Positions 34,325 through 46,448 of a stretch of 64,000 bases of DNA are shown one piece after another. The translations under genes were made by a program, and so were the position numbers. The stretch comes from Dallia pectoralis (lineage: Eukaryota > Chordata > Actinopteri > Esociformes > Umbridae), in NCBI GenBank assembly GCA_029465975.1, contig CM055738.1, forward strand, positions 5,235,247-5,299,246. The letters are read 5' to 3'. A model generated the notes under the pieces. It had not been told where the DNA came from. It saw only the letters and a list, made by a program, of their open reading frames with translations, and did no database searches. How positions within the stretch are numbered: the stretch's first letter is position 1; each line of letters opens with the position of its first letter.

Positions 34325-35065
34325 AACGGTTAGTCAGAAGTTCACAAACACCTTAGATAATACATTTAAACTAAGTTATGTTTTTTTTTTTTACAATTCC
34401 TTACATAAAATCCAAGTGAATGTCTTTGGTCAATTAGAATTACCACCGTATCAGGTGTGTAGTTCTCCTTGCTTACACATGTTTTTTTTGTTATGTCACC
34501 ATTGGTGACCAAACTTTTCCTTCCTTATGATGCCATCAATTTAGTGAAGTGCACCAGTCCCTCCTGCAGCAAAGCACCCCCAGAACATGATGCTGCCTTA
34601 AATATGCTTCATGATCGGGATGGTGTTCTTCAATTTACAAGCCCTGTTTGCCTAGAAACCTAACTATGGTCATTATGTACAAACTGTTGTTTTATCAGAC
34701 CAGAGGACATTTCTCAGAAGTATAATCTTCGTCCTCATGTGCGGTTGCAAATCGTTGTCTGGCTTTTATTGCAGTGGCTTCTTTCTTGCTAAGCAGCCTT
34801 TTAGCTTATGTTGATATAGGACTTGTTTTACTGTGGTTACAGGTAGTTTTGTATTCGTTTACTCCAGCATCTTCACTTGGTCCTTTGCTGTTGTTCTGGG
34901 GTTGATCTGCACATTTGACACCAAAGTAAGCTCATCTCTAGGAGACTGAACGAGTCTCATTTCTGAGCGGTGTGACAGCTGTGTGGACCCATGGTGTTTA
35001 TACATTCATGCCATTGTTTGTACAGGCGAACGTGGTACCGTCAGGCGTTGGGAAATCAAGGAATC
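34325..35065 (-). mobile_element. Degenerate Tc1-like transposon
   Basis: The left part (GTCAGAAGTTCACAAACACC) resembles a Tc1 terminal repeat, and the body contains antisense transposase text: CAAAGCACCCCCAGAACATG, GGGATGGTGTTCTT, CAGACCAGAGGACATTTCTC, CTTTGCTGTTGTTCTGGG, CATCTCTAGGAGACTGAACG. The frame is broken in many places. The right terminal repeat was not found. Confidence 0.75.
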
Positions 35066-35295
35066 ACAGCGTCGTCTTTGCAAGGGCAGAGCAAAAGGAA
35101 TTAAAAACCAAAATAGGAGGGGATGTAGAAAATGTGTAATTGTGGTTTCTGCCCTGGAATCATTACAAATAATTTAGAACGACAACATTTCAAAACAGCA
35201 CATTACCTATTTTATAAAAAAACTTTTTGGTTGTCTTTATTAATGGATCCAATAAACTGTGGGTTAGTGTACAAAGGGTGCGAATATGTTTTACG

Positions 35296-35338
35296 GTGTT
35301 AGTGAGATGAACACTAACACATTTCATCTCACTAACAC
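35296..35338. repeat. Perfect 15-bp inverted repeat with 13-base loop
   Basis: Left arm GTGTTAGTGAGATGA at 35296-35310 pairs with TCATCTCACTAACAC at 35324-35338. The loop repeats ACACTAACAC. It could form a hairpin or be a remnant of a small transposon end. Confidence 0.75.
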
Positions 35339-37284
35339 ATTTTTTTAACCATCTACGTTATCTCCACATTAAAGATACCACAAAAATGTTTGGTGGAATG
35401 GACTTATTTAGGTACAAAGGAAGTCAAATTAAACAGAAAACTAAAAAGGACCAATGTCAACATATGTTAATTACCCGCTTTCTATATGGATAAAATGTCT
35501 GAGTCAATGCATTTTCAATAATCCTATGACTTCTAAATCACTTTAGGATGTTACTAATGTGTTGAGACCAAACCCATGCGTTTGCCTCCCTCTGCTGGCG
35601 AACAACTGTCATGACAAGATGACAACGCGTTATGTTCTGTACCACCGGTTATTCTACCATTGAGAACGCGTTCTGTACCACGCTTATTCAACCATTGAGA
35701 ACGCGTTCTGTTCTCGTTCCATCTGCAGAACCACTCTGGCATTTCCACTGAACAATCGCAAAAGCTGAAGCTGGTAAATACCGGACAACGCAAACGTGCC
35801 ATCACCGGCTCAGTGAGCAAATTGAACATAGTCCCATGATGTGTACCTGTCCTGCAGTAAAATACAGCCCTACTGCCTGGCAGGTGGTAATTCAGAGACA
35901 ACGCAGTAATTTTCGACAGTCAAGTTTACCATTAACACACATCTTATGCTTGTGTTAAATCAAATGGATCAACTGGTAAACAATATAATTCTTACAATTA
36001 ACACAGCAGAGCACAACATAGGATCTCTTTTAAAGCGGTTCTACACAAGTAAAACATCGTCCCCTCACAGCGTAAATACAAGTGTGGCTGGGGCAAAGAA
36101 ACTGATACCGGTTTCAACAAATGTGTGCTATTAATGCAAGATCTGACAGACTACACAGATACTTTCAATCGATCTCTGGCCACAGCTATAATAACAGTAA
36201 TGTTAGTAACATTGTACAACCCAGCATACTGTGCTTGGTAATGCGGTGTGACAGCCGGAGCACACAAGACTTATTAAAAAACATTTATAATTGAGCATCC
36301 TTATGCTGTTTGAGAACATGAGCAACGGGCTCACCCTGGACCAGTCGCTAAAGCAATACATGAGCCTTGTATGCAGACGCCCGGATTAATCAGAAGCATT
36401 TATCAGAGGTGATATACTTTACAAAGTTAATGGTCACCGACGCACATACATGTTCAACAGCAATTTAATTAAGTTTAGTTGGCAAACAAATGTTTATGCA
36501 GTTACAACTTTTTGTCGTGATTATATTATTCTACGTTTAATTAAAGTTCTTCCACGATCCCATAAATTGATGTGGCACATAACGCGTCTTAATTGAGAAT
36601 TTGACATTAACGAGTGCGAATTAACTTTGTATCGATACTAGACCACCGATCATGAAATGAAGACCAAGTTTGAATATTAAATCTAGACCAAGTGCCACTT
36701 AAATGGTCAGGGGCTGAAACAGATCTACAAAGCCATGCAGTTACCACGTGTAACAGACGTTTGATACAACTTGCACTATAATCAGATAGGCAGAATATTC
36801 ACTGTGACAGCATTAGTCTTCAAAACGTTCTCCACTTTTTTCCTGACAAGATAAACATTAACAGAAGCTTTACCGGTAGCGGCTTTTAAAAATGCATGTG
36901 TAATAAAGTCACATGGGCCCTTATATATATATATATATATATATAAACCCATTTAGTGTGACATTTAACCAGACACTTGACGGAAACTGCAGCTTCTCGA
37001 ACACGTTGTCCGACCAAACAACTTCACTTAATACAGTCATACACAGTTAACAGATTAGCACTACCCAACCTGCACCTCTGTGCACACACACTCACTTCCA
37101 TTAGTCCAGATAAAACTGATCCAGGTGTGCCACTTTAGAGTGAGATCAAACATGTGAAGATCATAAGGGGGTACATGTTCGATTTAACTCGCCATCTCCC
37201 CCAAGCTACCCAAATAAAAAACGAGAATATCTGTGTCACCCAAATATACATTTATTAAGGTATTCGGCTAAAACAGACATTTAC
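35339..37284. other. Intergenic sequence between Tc1 remnant and miR-17-92
   Basis: No gene recognised. Contains a (TA)n microsatellite at about 36921-36946 and two similar GAGAACGCGTTCTG blocks near 35660-35710. Confidence 0.4.
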
Positions 37285-37369
37285 TTAATCCAGTGGACAC
37301 AAGCAAAATATACCCAGATTGTTGTGGTCTGAAGTCCAAGGAACCCCAGCAGCAGGACAATTCCCCCAA

Positions 37370-37445
37370 GTCCTCAACAGGCCGGGACAAGTGCAATACC
37401 GTGAGTTCAAAGGGCATTGCTGCCTACCCCAACCTGCAGAGAAAA
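37370..37445 (-). ncRNA. mir92a: mir-92a precursor
   Basis: Mature 3p at 37377-37398 reads, on the minus strand, UAUUGCACUUGUCCCGGCCU plus GU, with seed AUUGCAC. The 5p arm (AGGUUGGGGUAGGCAGCAAU) is at about 37412-37435 and pairs with it. Last member of the cluster. Confidence 0.97.
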
Positions 37446-37480
37446 GGGACTGCCAGTTTGCCACGAAGGATCTCAAGCCA

Positions 37481-37564
37481 CTGATGTGGTCAGTTTTGCA
37501 TGGATTTGCACAGCAGTGCATCGAAAAGCTGACTGCAAACCAGCAAAACTGACCACATCTCAGT
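37481..37564 (-). ncRNA. mir19b: mir-19b precursor
   Basis: Mature 3p at 37490-37512 has seed GUGCAAA and the 19b-specific CCAUGC core. The 5p arm (AGUUUUGCUGGUUUGCAGUC) lies at about 37530-37550. The outer stem CUGAUGUGGU pairs with ACCACAUCUCAG. Confidence 0.97.
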
Positions 37565-37611
37565 GAATACAGTCCGGATAGGGCGACGCGGGTCTCCACG
37601 GCGACGCACGC

Positions 37612-37690
37612 ATCTAGAAGTACTTCAAGTGCTCACACTGCAGTAGATACAAGTAACACTACCTGCACTATAAGCACTTTAATACTGCTG
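37612..37690 (-). ncRNA. mir20a: mir-20a precursor
   Basis: Mature 5p at 37659-37681 begins UAAAGUGCUUAUAGUGCAGG (seed AAAGUGC). The star strand ACUGCAGUGUGAGCACUUGA is at about 37623-37644. Confidence 0.97.
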
Positions 37691-37797
37691 AAACCTGTTT
37701 GTACACTACAAAACTGTTGGGGGGTAGAGGAGAAGACATTTGGTGGCAGAGACTCCAAGCATGCTCAACCAACAGACACACTGACAAGACGGACACA

Positions 37798-37875
37798 CAG
37801 GCCACTGTCAGTTTTGCATAGATTTGCACAACTCATTTTTTCTTGCAGTGCAACTATGCAAGACTGGCAGAGAGC
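37798..37875 (-). ncRNA. mir19a: mir-19a precursor
   Basis: Mature 3p at 37808-37830 has seed GUGCAAA with the 19a-specific CUAUGC core. The 5p arm, starting AGUCUUGCAUAGUUGCACUG, lies at about 37849-37869. Confidence 0.96.
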
Positions 37876-37934
37876 TGTAAGAAATCACTTCATAAATACA
37901 ACAACAAAAAAGCCAGACAACAGATGAGTCCCGG

Positions 37935-38015
37935 GTCCTTATGCCAGAAGGAGCACTTAGGGCAGTAGGTGCTGGTCTATGTCACTATCTGCACTAGATG
38001 CACCTTAGCACAAGC
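37935..38015 (-). ncRNA. mir18a: mir-18a precursor
   Basis: Mature 5p at 37985-38007 begins UAAGGUGCAUCUAGUGCAGA (seed AAGGUGC). The star strand ACUGCCCUAAGUGCUCCUUC is at 37943-37966. Confidence 0.97.
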
Positions 38016-38059
38016 ACCAGTTAAGATTTGCACAAGCAGTGTAAGCGGAGCCAGCCACT

Positions 38060-38140
38060 GTGCCAGTGCAGTGCTTAAAGTGCCTTCACTGCAGTAGGTA
38101 TTACAAGACTACCTGCACTGTAAGCACTTTGGCACTGCAA
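38060..38140 (-). ncRNA. mir17: mir-17 precursor
   Basis: Mature 5p at 38109-38131 begins CAAAGUGCUUACAGUGCAGG (seed AAAGUGC). The star strand ACUGCAGUGAAGGCACUUUA is at 38074-38095. First member of the cluster in transcript order. Confidence 0.97.
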
Positions 38141-38566
38141 TGACTTGGCCGGTCCACTGACATCTCTCCTCACTACACAACGGCCAGATGTGAACACACG
38201 TCCTCTTAGCTGGATCAAGTGCAACCATGCCGCTGTTAGTAGAGACCATTTCTTCTGGGTGTCTGCAAACAGGTAGCCGATCCAAGGGTCTGTCGGTGTC
38301 TGAAAGAGATAAAATGTAAAGATGAGTCCTGTACACACGCGCCTTTAGTCAATCATTACAATAAAGTATGTTTAATCACTGAAATGAACTCATAGTATTG
38401 CAGAACAGCTTAGAAACCAAACCTACACAATACACCCATTTGAAAAAAGTTGAAAGGGTCCAAGAGCGTGTTTACTGAAAACACCAACCAATCAACAGAC
38501 AGGCAATAACAGATAAATCACAATTGGCCATTTGCACAGACATCAAGCGCATGCGTGCAAACCGCA

Positions 38567-38572
38567 CACGTG
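38567..38572. promoter_or_regulatory. Canonical E-box CACGTG upstream of miR-17
   Basis: A palindromic E-box about 430 bases upstream of the first hairpin, inside the presumed host transcript. MYC is known to activate the mammalian cluster through E-boxes in the host gene; function here is inferred. Confidence 0.45.
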
Positions 38573-39897
38573 TGACCAAGTAAACCAACAGTGTACGATT
38601 CGAGTCAGTAGCTGTTGTTGTAGACGTTGCGTGAAATGCGCAACCTGCAGCCCGCGTCGAGCCAGTTGCACATGCGTTTCAACCCAACACCCCTCCCCCA
38701 CACTGGGCACTAGCTAACATGGCGCCCGCAATACAAGCGTCTGTAATAGGATGCATATTCTCATATATACCATCAATAACCCCATATCGTGCATTAAAGC
38801 CGCGATGTGATGCACCCGCCCGCCCAACATAACCCGTAAACTAGTACCCACACGACTGAACAGTGAGCAGCAGCAGCATACAAAGCGCACACGAGATGCT
38901 AACGCCAATGCTAACGATAGGATAAGTGTCGCGTTAAAACACAACGTGCCTTCTAATGTCGTGGAGGCGAATTATAAAGTTAAACGCATGTTAGATAATG
39001 GGAAAACGTATATATAAAGGTATATATTATACCACATGAGGGGTCGCAGCTCCACCCCGCCAGCCATTATAGCTAACTAGCTAGCACCACTAGCTAGCAT
39101 CCCGGCCTTCATGTCTGCGCATAATATTCTCAACACTGTTTATATGATACAGTGCGTGATACGGACACGCAACACGAGTGAAACAACCTGGAGAACGTGA
39201 TATTTCGTTGTCCACACGTACTTCGTTTGTTACAATAAGGCAGTGATTGAGTAATTCGTCACGCTAGTCTAGTAGTGAAGCGCCATCTAGCATTAGCATA
39301 GCATGCTATCAGGAGCGCGGGGCCTGTAGCTCCATGTGTTACTGCTGCTTTGTTCTGGGAAGGGGGCACTTTAACGCGCACACCACTGAACACAGTAGCG
39401 GAAACTTTAATGCACACGAAATATACACCTACAAGAACATGGCTAACCCTGGCATTAGCAGAACCAGCACGCACACTCCCACTGGCTACACACACTAGTT
39501 GGAGCAGTGCAGATGCAGTAGCGCACGCATACACACGCTTTTCAAATCTCCCTCATTCTCAGAAGTATGGAGGAGCCATGCGCCTCTCTGCGTGACTGCA
39601 TTGTTAAATGCACACAAAAACACAGCAGTTTTCAAATAATCCATTACACACATTAATTTCGTAAATGCAAGAGAATAAAGACATTGCAAGAAGACACGGA
39701 TGGTGTAACTTCGCCAGCTGCATCCTACCAAAAGCATGTAACAACAGGTTTCTGGTCAATAACATGCGCGCCGCGTACTAAGAGCTCTGAAATCCACCAT
39801 CTTCACACTCACTTGTGCACACAGACACACTTACCCGTCCACTGTCACCGCTCCTGGCACATCCGCCAAACTATGCCATAACTTCTGGATCGGAGCC

Positions 39898-40105
39898 GGG
39901 CGAAAGCACTCGACCTGCGTCGCCGCACGCCGCTACTATTTTGATTCGTCCCGAGTTGGTGAATCGTAGTAAAATTGCGAAAGTGGCGCGAACGCGCCCC
40001 GCTTTTAACCATGTGGTGAATGAAGGGCGGCGCCCACCGTCCGACGTAAATATCTACCACCCTTCTACTCACTGATTTGCATATGTACCACCCCTCATGG
40101 TTTGC
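39898..40105 (-). promoter_or_regulatory. Likely MIR17HG promoter with E2F-like sites and an octamer
   Basis: On the minus strand the GC-rich core contains TTCGCGCC (39985-39992), TTTCGC (39978-39983) and TTTCGCCC (39898-39905), which resemble E2F sites, plus a GGGCGG Sp1-like box near 40025. Upstream are an octamer ATGCAAAT (40075-40082) and an A/T-rich TTTATTTATGCAAA stretch near 40100-40115. E2F control of this cluster is established in mammals. Confidence 0.5.
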
Positions 40106-40115
40106 ATAAATAAAG

Positions 40116-42249
40116 GACTTCCGAGTTAGTTTACTACGGTGGAAATGTGGACCACGAGCTCTCTCGTTATTTTTCCAAGCTCTATAAGTAGTTTGTATGT
40201 GTCCTGCATGACATTTTTATTTTTGTTTTTACATGGAGTTTCGTCCTCCGAGGAAACCAGGAAGGTGGAAGTGTAGTTAAAATAACATCAGTGAAATGAT
40301 TGAAAATGTTATTATTATATTATTATTAGATATTTTTTAATCACGTTTACCTAATTTGTATTTTTTATTTCACTAGCAATAAAAAGGCACCTGTATAGGC
40401 GTTTTGTTTTGTCGTTTGAATTAAACTGTTATATTGTTTCCAAACAAATGTGTGATGTCTCATATCGTTTTGCTCATTGCTTTAGGGTTCTTCAAACCTG
40501 TGTCTAACCCTAACCTAATTTTAATTAATCATTTTTTTAGTTCCACCAGTATTTTTCAGATTCTCTGATTGTGCATTCTTTGTTGAGTTACTGTCAATAT
40601 CTGAGTCACAGTGAAATTGGATGTAAAACAATCAAGATTGGACAGAATTTTCCATGAAATTATTTCAACTACTTAATGGTACACACATTCTGTACGGTGT
40701 ACATGTTGAGCCCAAACTATTTTTGGAGTTGAAAACTTTGAATACTTTATCCATATAAAAATTGTTTGATATCAATTTCAGGTTCAGAGTAAAGGGGCAA
40801 TTAAAGAAAACGCATGCATCACGGTCCCAATACTCACAGAAGGCAATGCAAAACACAAACATATCAATAAACAGTTTTTCATATGAAATTATTAAAAGAC
40901 TGGTTTGTTCTTTTACAACGTAATGTTAGATAATTGTTTACCCCGAGAACTAGGCTACACACTGGATTGAAACCTAAGCCACCACAAATGTAAAATGAAT
41001 GCAAACAAAACCACGTCAAAATACAGCCATTGTTCGTTACTTAAATGTGATTTGACCATTACTTCCATGATACTTAGTTATGGATTTTTCTCTCTAAAAT
41101 CCGAAGCATTTACGACAGTTTCTAAAGTTTCTAAAATACAGTTATAAATACTAGTATTTATTTAAAAAAATACATCTTTATTCCTCTGTAGATCAGTGTG
41201 TGATTCCATCTCCTCAGTGTGGGGCTAGTAATGGAATCACTGAAGTAGCAATGCCACCAATTCGCTTCTAAAATGGCAGTTGCCGAAACTCCACCCACCA
41301 TGGGGCCACAGGAGTGTCCCCTCCATTAAAGCACTGCTTGGAATTGTCTTGCTTTGTGACCTGAGGTCAGGCCAGCTCACCTCTCACCCCGAACCCCATT
41401 CATGTGTAAAATCTCACACAAGGAAAGCTAAACCACAGAGGTCCTTCCTCTCAAAGCCACATGACAACAGATAAAGTGTCACCAAAAAATTCTATGTCGC
41501 GGCATACTTGTGTAATGTCAAAACTAATTAGATTGAATGCTTCTGACAAGTTGAACGTTACGCTAAGTTAATGTGAATTTGAACACTTCTGGCTTCTCTC
41601 GCAAAATATTAACTGAAATAAAGCACTTTCCTAGTTAGTAGTCTTGACAATTGTGAATGCAAAAATGAACTTCTGCACTATAATTAATGTATAGATCTCA
41701 ATCCTGATCACTCAAACACAGTTCTAAATCGAATGTGTCTGTCAATAATATAAATGAAAGCTAGTGCACAAAATGTAATTCATCAAACTAATAAACAGGC
41801 GGATAAAACAAGTTCTCCCAAGATAAAACGTCAACCCATTTGGTGAACAAAACACGGTGCCATGGCAAAAATAATTACATTGCTCCCTGCAGTTGTGTCC
41901 CCATAGCAACAAGAAACCTTTTCCTGAGCCCTTCCATCCCAGACACCTCAGAACAGATACGGCGAAGGTGCTGCGTCCATTGGATTTCTGAACCAATCTT
42001 TGCTATTTCCTCAGAGCCAGTGATTTTCCACCACATGTGGTGCTGGACAATCTGTGTGTAGGAGTTCAACAATACATTTAGCTAGCGTTCTACACAAGGG
42101 TCAGGTTCTCAAACCGTAGAATAATGTACTCAGTTTCGGTCCAATGCCCCAAGTTGAGCGCCTCTCGCAGGTTCAAGATGCCCTGTCCTATCACAATCTC
42201 CACTATATTGAGCGTTGATCATCTGCAGCTTGCCAATAACCTGAACAAG
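40116..42249. other. Intergenic sequence, nothing recognised
   Basis: AT-rich sequence between the miR-17-92 promoter and an L2 element. No convincing exon. The right end (41830-42249) may include the 5' flank of the L2 copy. Confidence 0.4.
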
Positions 42250-43975
42250 TTAAAGGCAAAGAAGCAGTCCTGTCAGCAATCCCCCTTCGGTGGTGTCCGG
42301 CCACCAACAACAGACCCCAACCATCAGGGCCCATTCACAATCAAACATCTCAATCAACGCCTCCAGTGAGACTACAACTACAACAGTCAACGCCACCCCT
42401 GTAGCTACAATGGGACTTGCAATCCAGGAGAGGGACGTTAACAAATTATTCACGAGCCAGAACCCGAGAAAGGTGTCTGGTTCGGATGAAGTCAGCCCCT
42501 CCACTCTCCATTCCTGAGCAGCTATCGGCTGTGTTCACAGATATCTTCAACAAATCACTAGAGACCTGCAGTGTCCCAGCCTGCTTCAAATCCTCCACCA
42601 TCATCCCAGTCCCCAAGAAACCAAAGATCACCGGGCTAAATAATTACAGACCAGTCGCCCTGACCTCTGTGGTTATGAAGCCCTTTGAGCGCCGGGTGCT
42701 GTCCCACCTCAAGACCATCACTAACCCAGTAATAGACCCACTGCAGTTTGCCTACAGAGCAAACATGGTCTGTGGATGACACAATCGACATGGCTCTTCA
42801 CTTCATCCTCGAACATCTGGACCAGCCCGGGAACCTTTGCGGATTTTGCGTATGACACCTCCCTCATTGGACTTATTTCTGATGGTAACGGGTCCGCCTA
42901 CAGGGGTGAGATTGACCACCTGGCGTCCTGGTGCACTCTCAACAACTTGGAGCTCAATGCTCTAAAGACAGTGGAGATGAGATGTGCCCAGCTGACCTTT
43001 GGCCGATTGTCCTGAGTGGCTCCAAAGTCCACACAGTGGAGTCCTTTCGCTTCCTGGGCAACATTCTCGCCCAGGACCTCAAGTGGGAGCTGAACATCAC
43101 CTCTCTCACTAAGAACGCACAACAAAGACTGTACTGGCTGCGGCAACTGAAGTACAAACTGCCAATGACTTTGATGACTAACACTTATACAGCCAACATT
43201 GAGTCCACCCTGACCTCCTCCATCACCGTCTGGCATGCTGCAGCTACTCTCATGGACAAGGGCAGACTGCAGCGCATCATTCACCCTGCAGAACGGATAA
43301 TCGGATGTGAGCTTCCATCTCTCAAATAATTATATATCGCCAAGTCACTGAGGAGGTCAGCAAAGATCGAAGCAGACCCCTCCCATTCGGGTGATGGACT
43401 ACTCAGAACTCTCTCCTCTATCAAGACCAAAACTTCACCCCACAAAAACGGTTTCTTCCCCGCGCCAGTAAGCCTACGGAACTCGCCTCAGCGCTAAACT
43501 ATCGTTAGCCAGTCCCCCGGATTCTCATTGGTTTAACTACCCTGTAAACTACCACGTCAGAGACATTATTCAAAGGACATCCGATCTCTAAATAATCATT
43601 GCACATTTGCACAAATTGGCACATTCATGTAATACATACTGTTTTGATATATTTCATATTATATTTTGCATATTCCAGCTATGCATTATTTATCCTGTTC
43701 GCCTTTTTCATATTTCTCTCTCTCTATCTCCAAAAGTCATCTCTACAGGTCATCTGAACTCTATCCAGACATTGCGCGTTTGCACAATAAAAGTACATTT
43801 AAACTCTGTATATTCTTAGATTAGCATGGTCTCTCAAGCTTGTATTGTTCATATTGTTTGTGTTGTTACTATTGGTCCTTCAATGTGTGAATTAATGTTG
43901 CAGAAGTAGGTCAAGACAAATTCCTTGTTTGTGAAAATGAACTTGGCGAATAAAACACTTTCTGATTCTGATATT
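42250..43975 (+). mobile_element. Degenerate L2-type LINE with reverse transcriptase fragments
   Basis: Frames encode reverse transcriptase pieces: a block with EQLSAVFTDIFNKSLETC, STIIPVPKKPKITGLNNYRP and LQFAYRAN (42417-42775), then DDT-type remains and LASWCTLNNLELNALKT, SFRFLGNILAQDLKW and RLYWLRQLK (42840-43330). A segment between LDQPGN and the SLIGLISDGN block is missing, and there are frameshifts and stops. The 3' end has AATAAAACACTTTCTGATTC, the short TTCTGA tail typical of L2. It is dead. Confidence 0.85.
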
Positions 43976-46448
43976 TCAGTCAGAAACTCATTTTAGTGCA
44001 CTCCCCTTAATTATGTGAAAATGACGAGTGTTGTGCAAAACAATCAATCTTGGTAATCTATAATTTGCTGAAACCAATGACATTTTCAAAATGTCACTTA
44101 ACTGTGTTTTGGTTCTAGCTCAACCCATCAGTGTCTGAGACTAATTCGACAGCACAAGTCAGTTTCTAAAACCAATCAGACAGGACAAGTCGGTTTCTGA
44201 GACAAATCAGATAGAACCAGACGGTGTCTATAGGACTAATCCGACCAAACCAGTTAGTTTCTGGGCCCAATCAGATCCAGATTCCCAATGGTTTGGCTGG
44301 AGGGAGGTGGCTAGGGTAGCTAGGCAACAGTCTTCCTGATAATGCCCTGCTCTTATTCTGCACAAGTACATGTTAAGAGATATCAACTATGCAACCCAGG
44401 GAGAAGATATCATGCCCTTTACCCTATGACCCCAGGAGGCTTACTGAAACTGGATGTAAGCTTATTTAAATGTCTGCCTCCGGAACTTCTGTGGCTCCAG
44501 GAATCATAAATATTCAAGCGTGACTCTCAGAAACCAAAGGGCCAGGTGTGCCCAGGTTACAAGGTAATCCCCTCTATTCGTCTTTTTATTTGTTGTTGGT
44601 GTTTGTTGTTGTCTGGTATGTTTTTTAATCGGTCACTGTTGTTTATTATTATTTTGTTTGTTTTATTTTATTGTGTGAGTTGTGATTATTAAAACTTGGT
44701 TGTGACTGGCTTATTATATTTATTCCTGATCTATTTCTCCTGAATTCATTATTGAGACAATAAAATATGTTGAAAATACAAAATTCCTGCATCAATACAT
44801 GGCGGAGCAAATATACAGCTGTGTTTTATGTAGGGAGAAGTCTCAACCATTCTTCGGTACAAAACCATTCAAGCTCTGTCAAGTTCTTTGCATTAATGGA
44901 AAATAATCTGTCACACTTTTATACAGAGGACAGCAGGTTTATTTTTATTTTTAATCTTTACAAGCTCCCATAACATGATGCTGCCACCACCATGCTTCAC
45001 AGTAGGAACAGTGTTTAATGGGTAATGTTCCATGTTGCCCCTCATGTCAGTCTTCTACTTCATCCACATTAGAGGAATGTCCTAAGTAAGCGGGATCTTG
45101 GTGGTGCCAGACACAGCCTACTTTGTAATAATTGTGTAGGCCATGCTACAATGGATATTCAAAGTCTTTAAAATATGTATTATACTTAGCCCGTTGTTTG
45201 TGTCTTTAGTGTTTACAAGTGGAGTTCGGTGTGAGAATGAGTAAGGAAAAAGTAATTATTTAAATGTATTAACTATAGAGCACTGACACGATAAAACATG
45301 CATAAAGGGGTGATGACTTTCTGTAGCTATTCTGTAAATACCGTGTGAACGTTTCTCACAGAGCAGTTCTTGTGCTATGCTTTGATTTTGCCACTAGAGG
45401 GCACTCTGCACATGCAAATAGGAGACGTATTATTGAGAATTTGTATTGTGAAATTTCGATATTAGTGTAACATGTGAGAGAACTGCAGGACTGAAATGTA
45501 GTATCTTTTGCTTATGTGGATCCATTTTATAATCCTCAAAAAAGCAGTAATACTTACTTTTTTAACAGTAAGGGAAGTAGATATAATTTTAAATAATTGG
45601 ACATGTAGTATAAGGCTACGCTAAATTATATAATTTGAAAATATCTAAATACCCAGAAAATAATAAACAACCAATCAATTGATATATACACAAATAATAG
45701 ATACAACAGGAAGCATGTCTCTATGTATTTGTATCCAGGTCTGATATGTTTTTATCTCCAATGGTACAAAACAGTGGTGCAGTCAAAATCCCGTTGATGC
45801 TAACAAACTCGGTATTTAGTTCAACTCCCCAAACACAGAGTTAATATAAAAAACATACAGCATAATCAAGTCAAAATAATGTTTTTTTTAGATTACAGAA
45901 AAAAAATAATGTGTTCAAATAACATTACCCAACCTTTCCCTCCACTACGAATCTAAAAAACAGATCAAAGTAAATTCACAGTTGGGCTCTTTCAAGTCAG
46001 CGTCACGCCTGCAGCTAGAGATTTCACAGTGCTGGAGTATGCAGGAAGCAGGCTTTTGAAGTGGAGATGACTCAGTTCCTCATTTAGCGCCATCTTCTTT
46101 GGATTCATGTGCAACTCGTGCGACAGCCATGGCCAAACAAACTCGATAACTACCGATGGCGAAAACATTGTCCCTGTCATTCTGGTTCTGTCAGCAGTGC
46201 CCTCACGGATAAAATATTCTGGTCCGAGAGCAGTAAAACCATTATGAACGCGGTATACACAAAATAATACCATATTTTTGCAGTGTGACTGGAGTTCTTT
46301 TACAGTTATTAGAACTAAAATGCATTTGTCACAGGAAGTTTTTTTTTTACAGTTTCAAAACATGAATTCTTTTTGTGAGCGTATCAGACATATGGCTTGA
46401 GGTTATGGCTCAGAGTTTCTGACCGGAATGAATTCCATGCTGCCTTAG
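43976..46448. other. Intergenic sequence with weak repeats
   Basis: Old diverged tandem units of about 40 bp lie at 44130-44280 (each with CAGT/CGGTTTCT and an AATCAGA-like word). A Tc1-like fragment with CATAACATGATGCTGCCACC and CACCATGCTTCACAGTAG lies at about 44965-45190. No gene seen. Confidence 0.45.

Larger units (their letters stand above)
37285..39900 (-). ncRNA. mir17hg: MIR17HG-like host transcript of the miR-17-92 cluster
   Basis: The six miRNA hairpins at 37370-38140 all read on the minus strand in the order known from vertebrates and would come from one primary transcript. The GC-rich stretch with E2F-like sites near 39898-39997 is the likely promoter, about 1.8 kb upstream of miR-17. 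Both ends are estimates, and exons of the host RNA could not be defined. Short open frames here overlap the hairpins and are not proteins. Confidence 0.65.

Noticed and set aside
37285..38338. Short frames in the 37.3-38.3 kb interval
   Set aside because: They overlap the miR-17-92 hairpins; the conservation there is explained by the miRNAs.
45992..46273. 93-residue minus-strand frame
   Set aside because: No domain, no splice context and ordinary intergenic composition.
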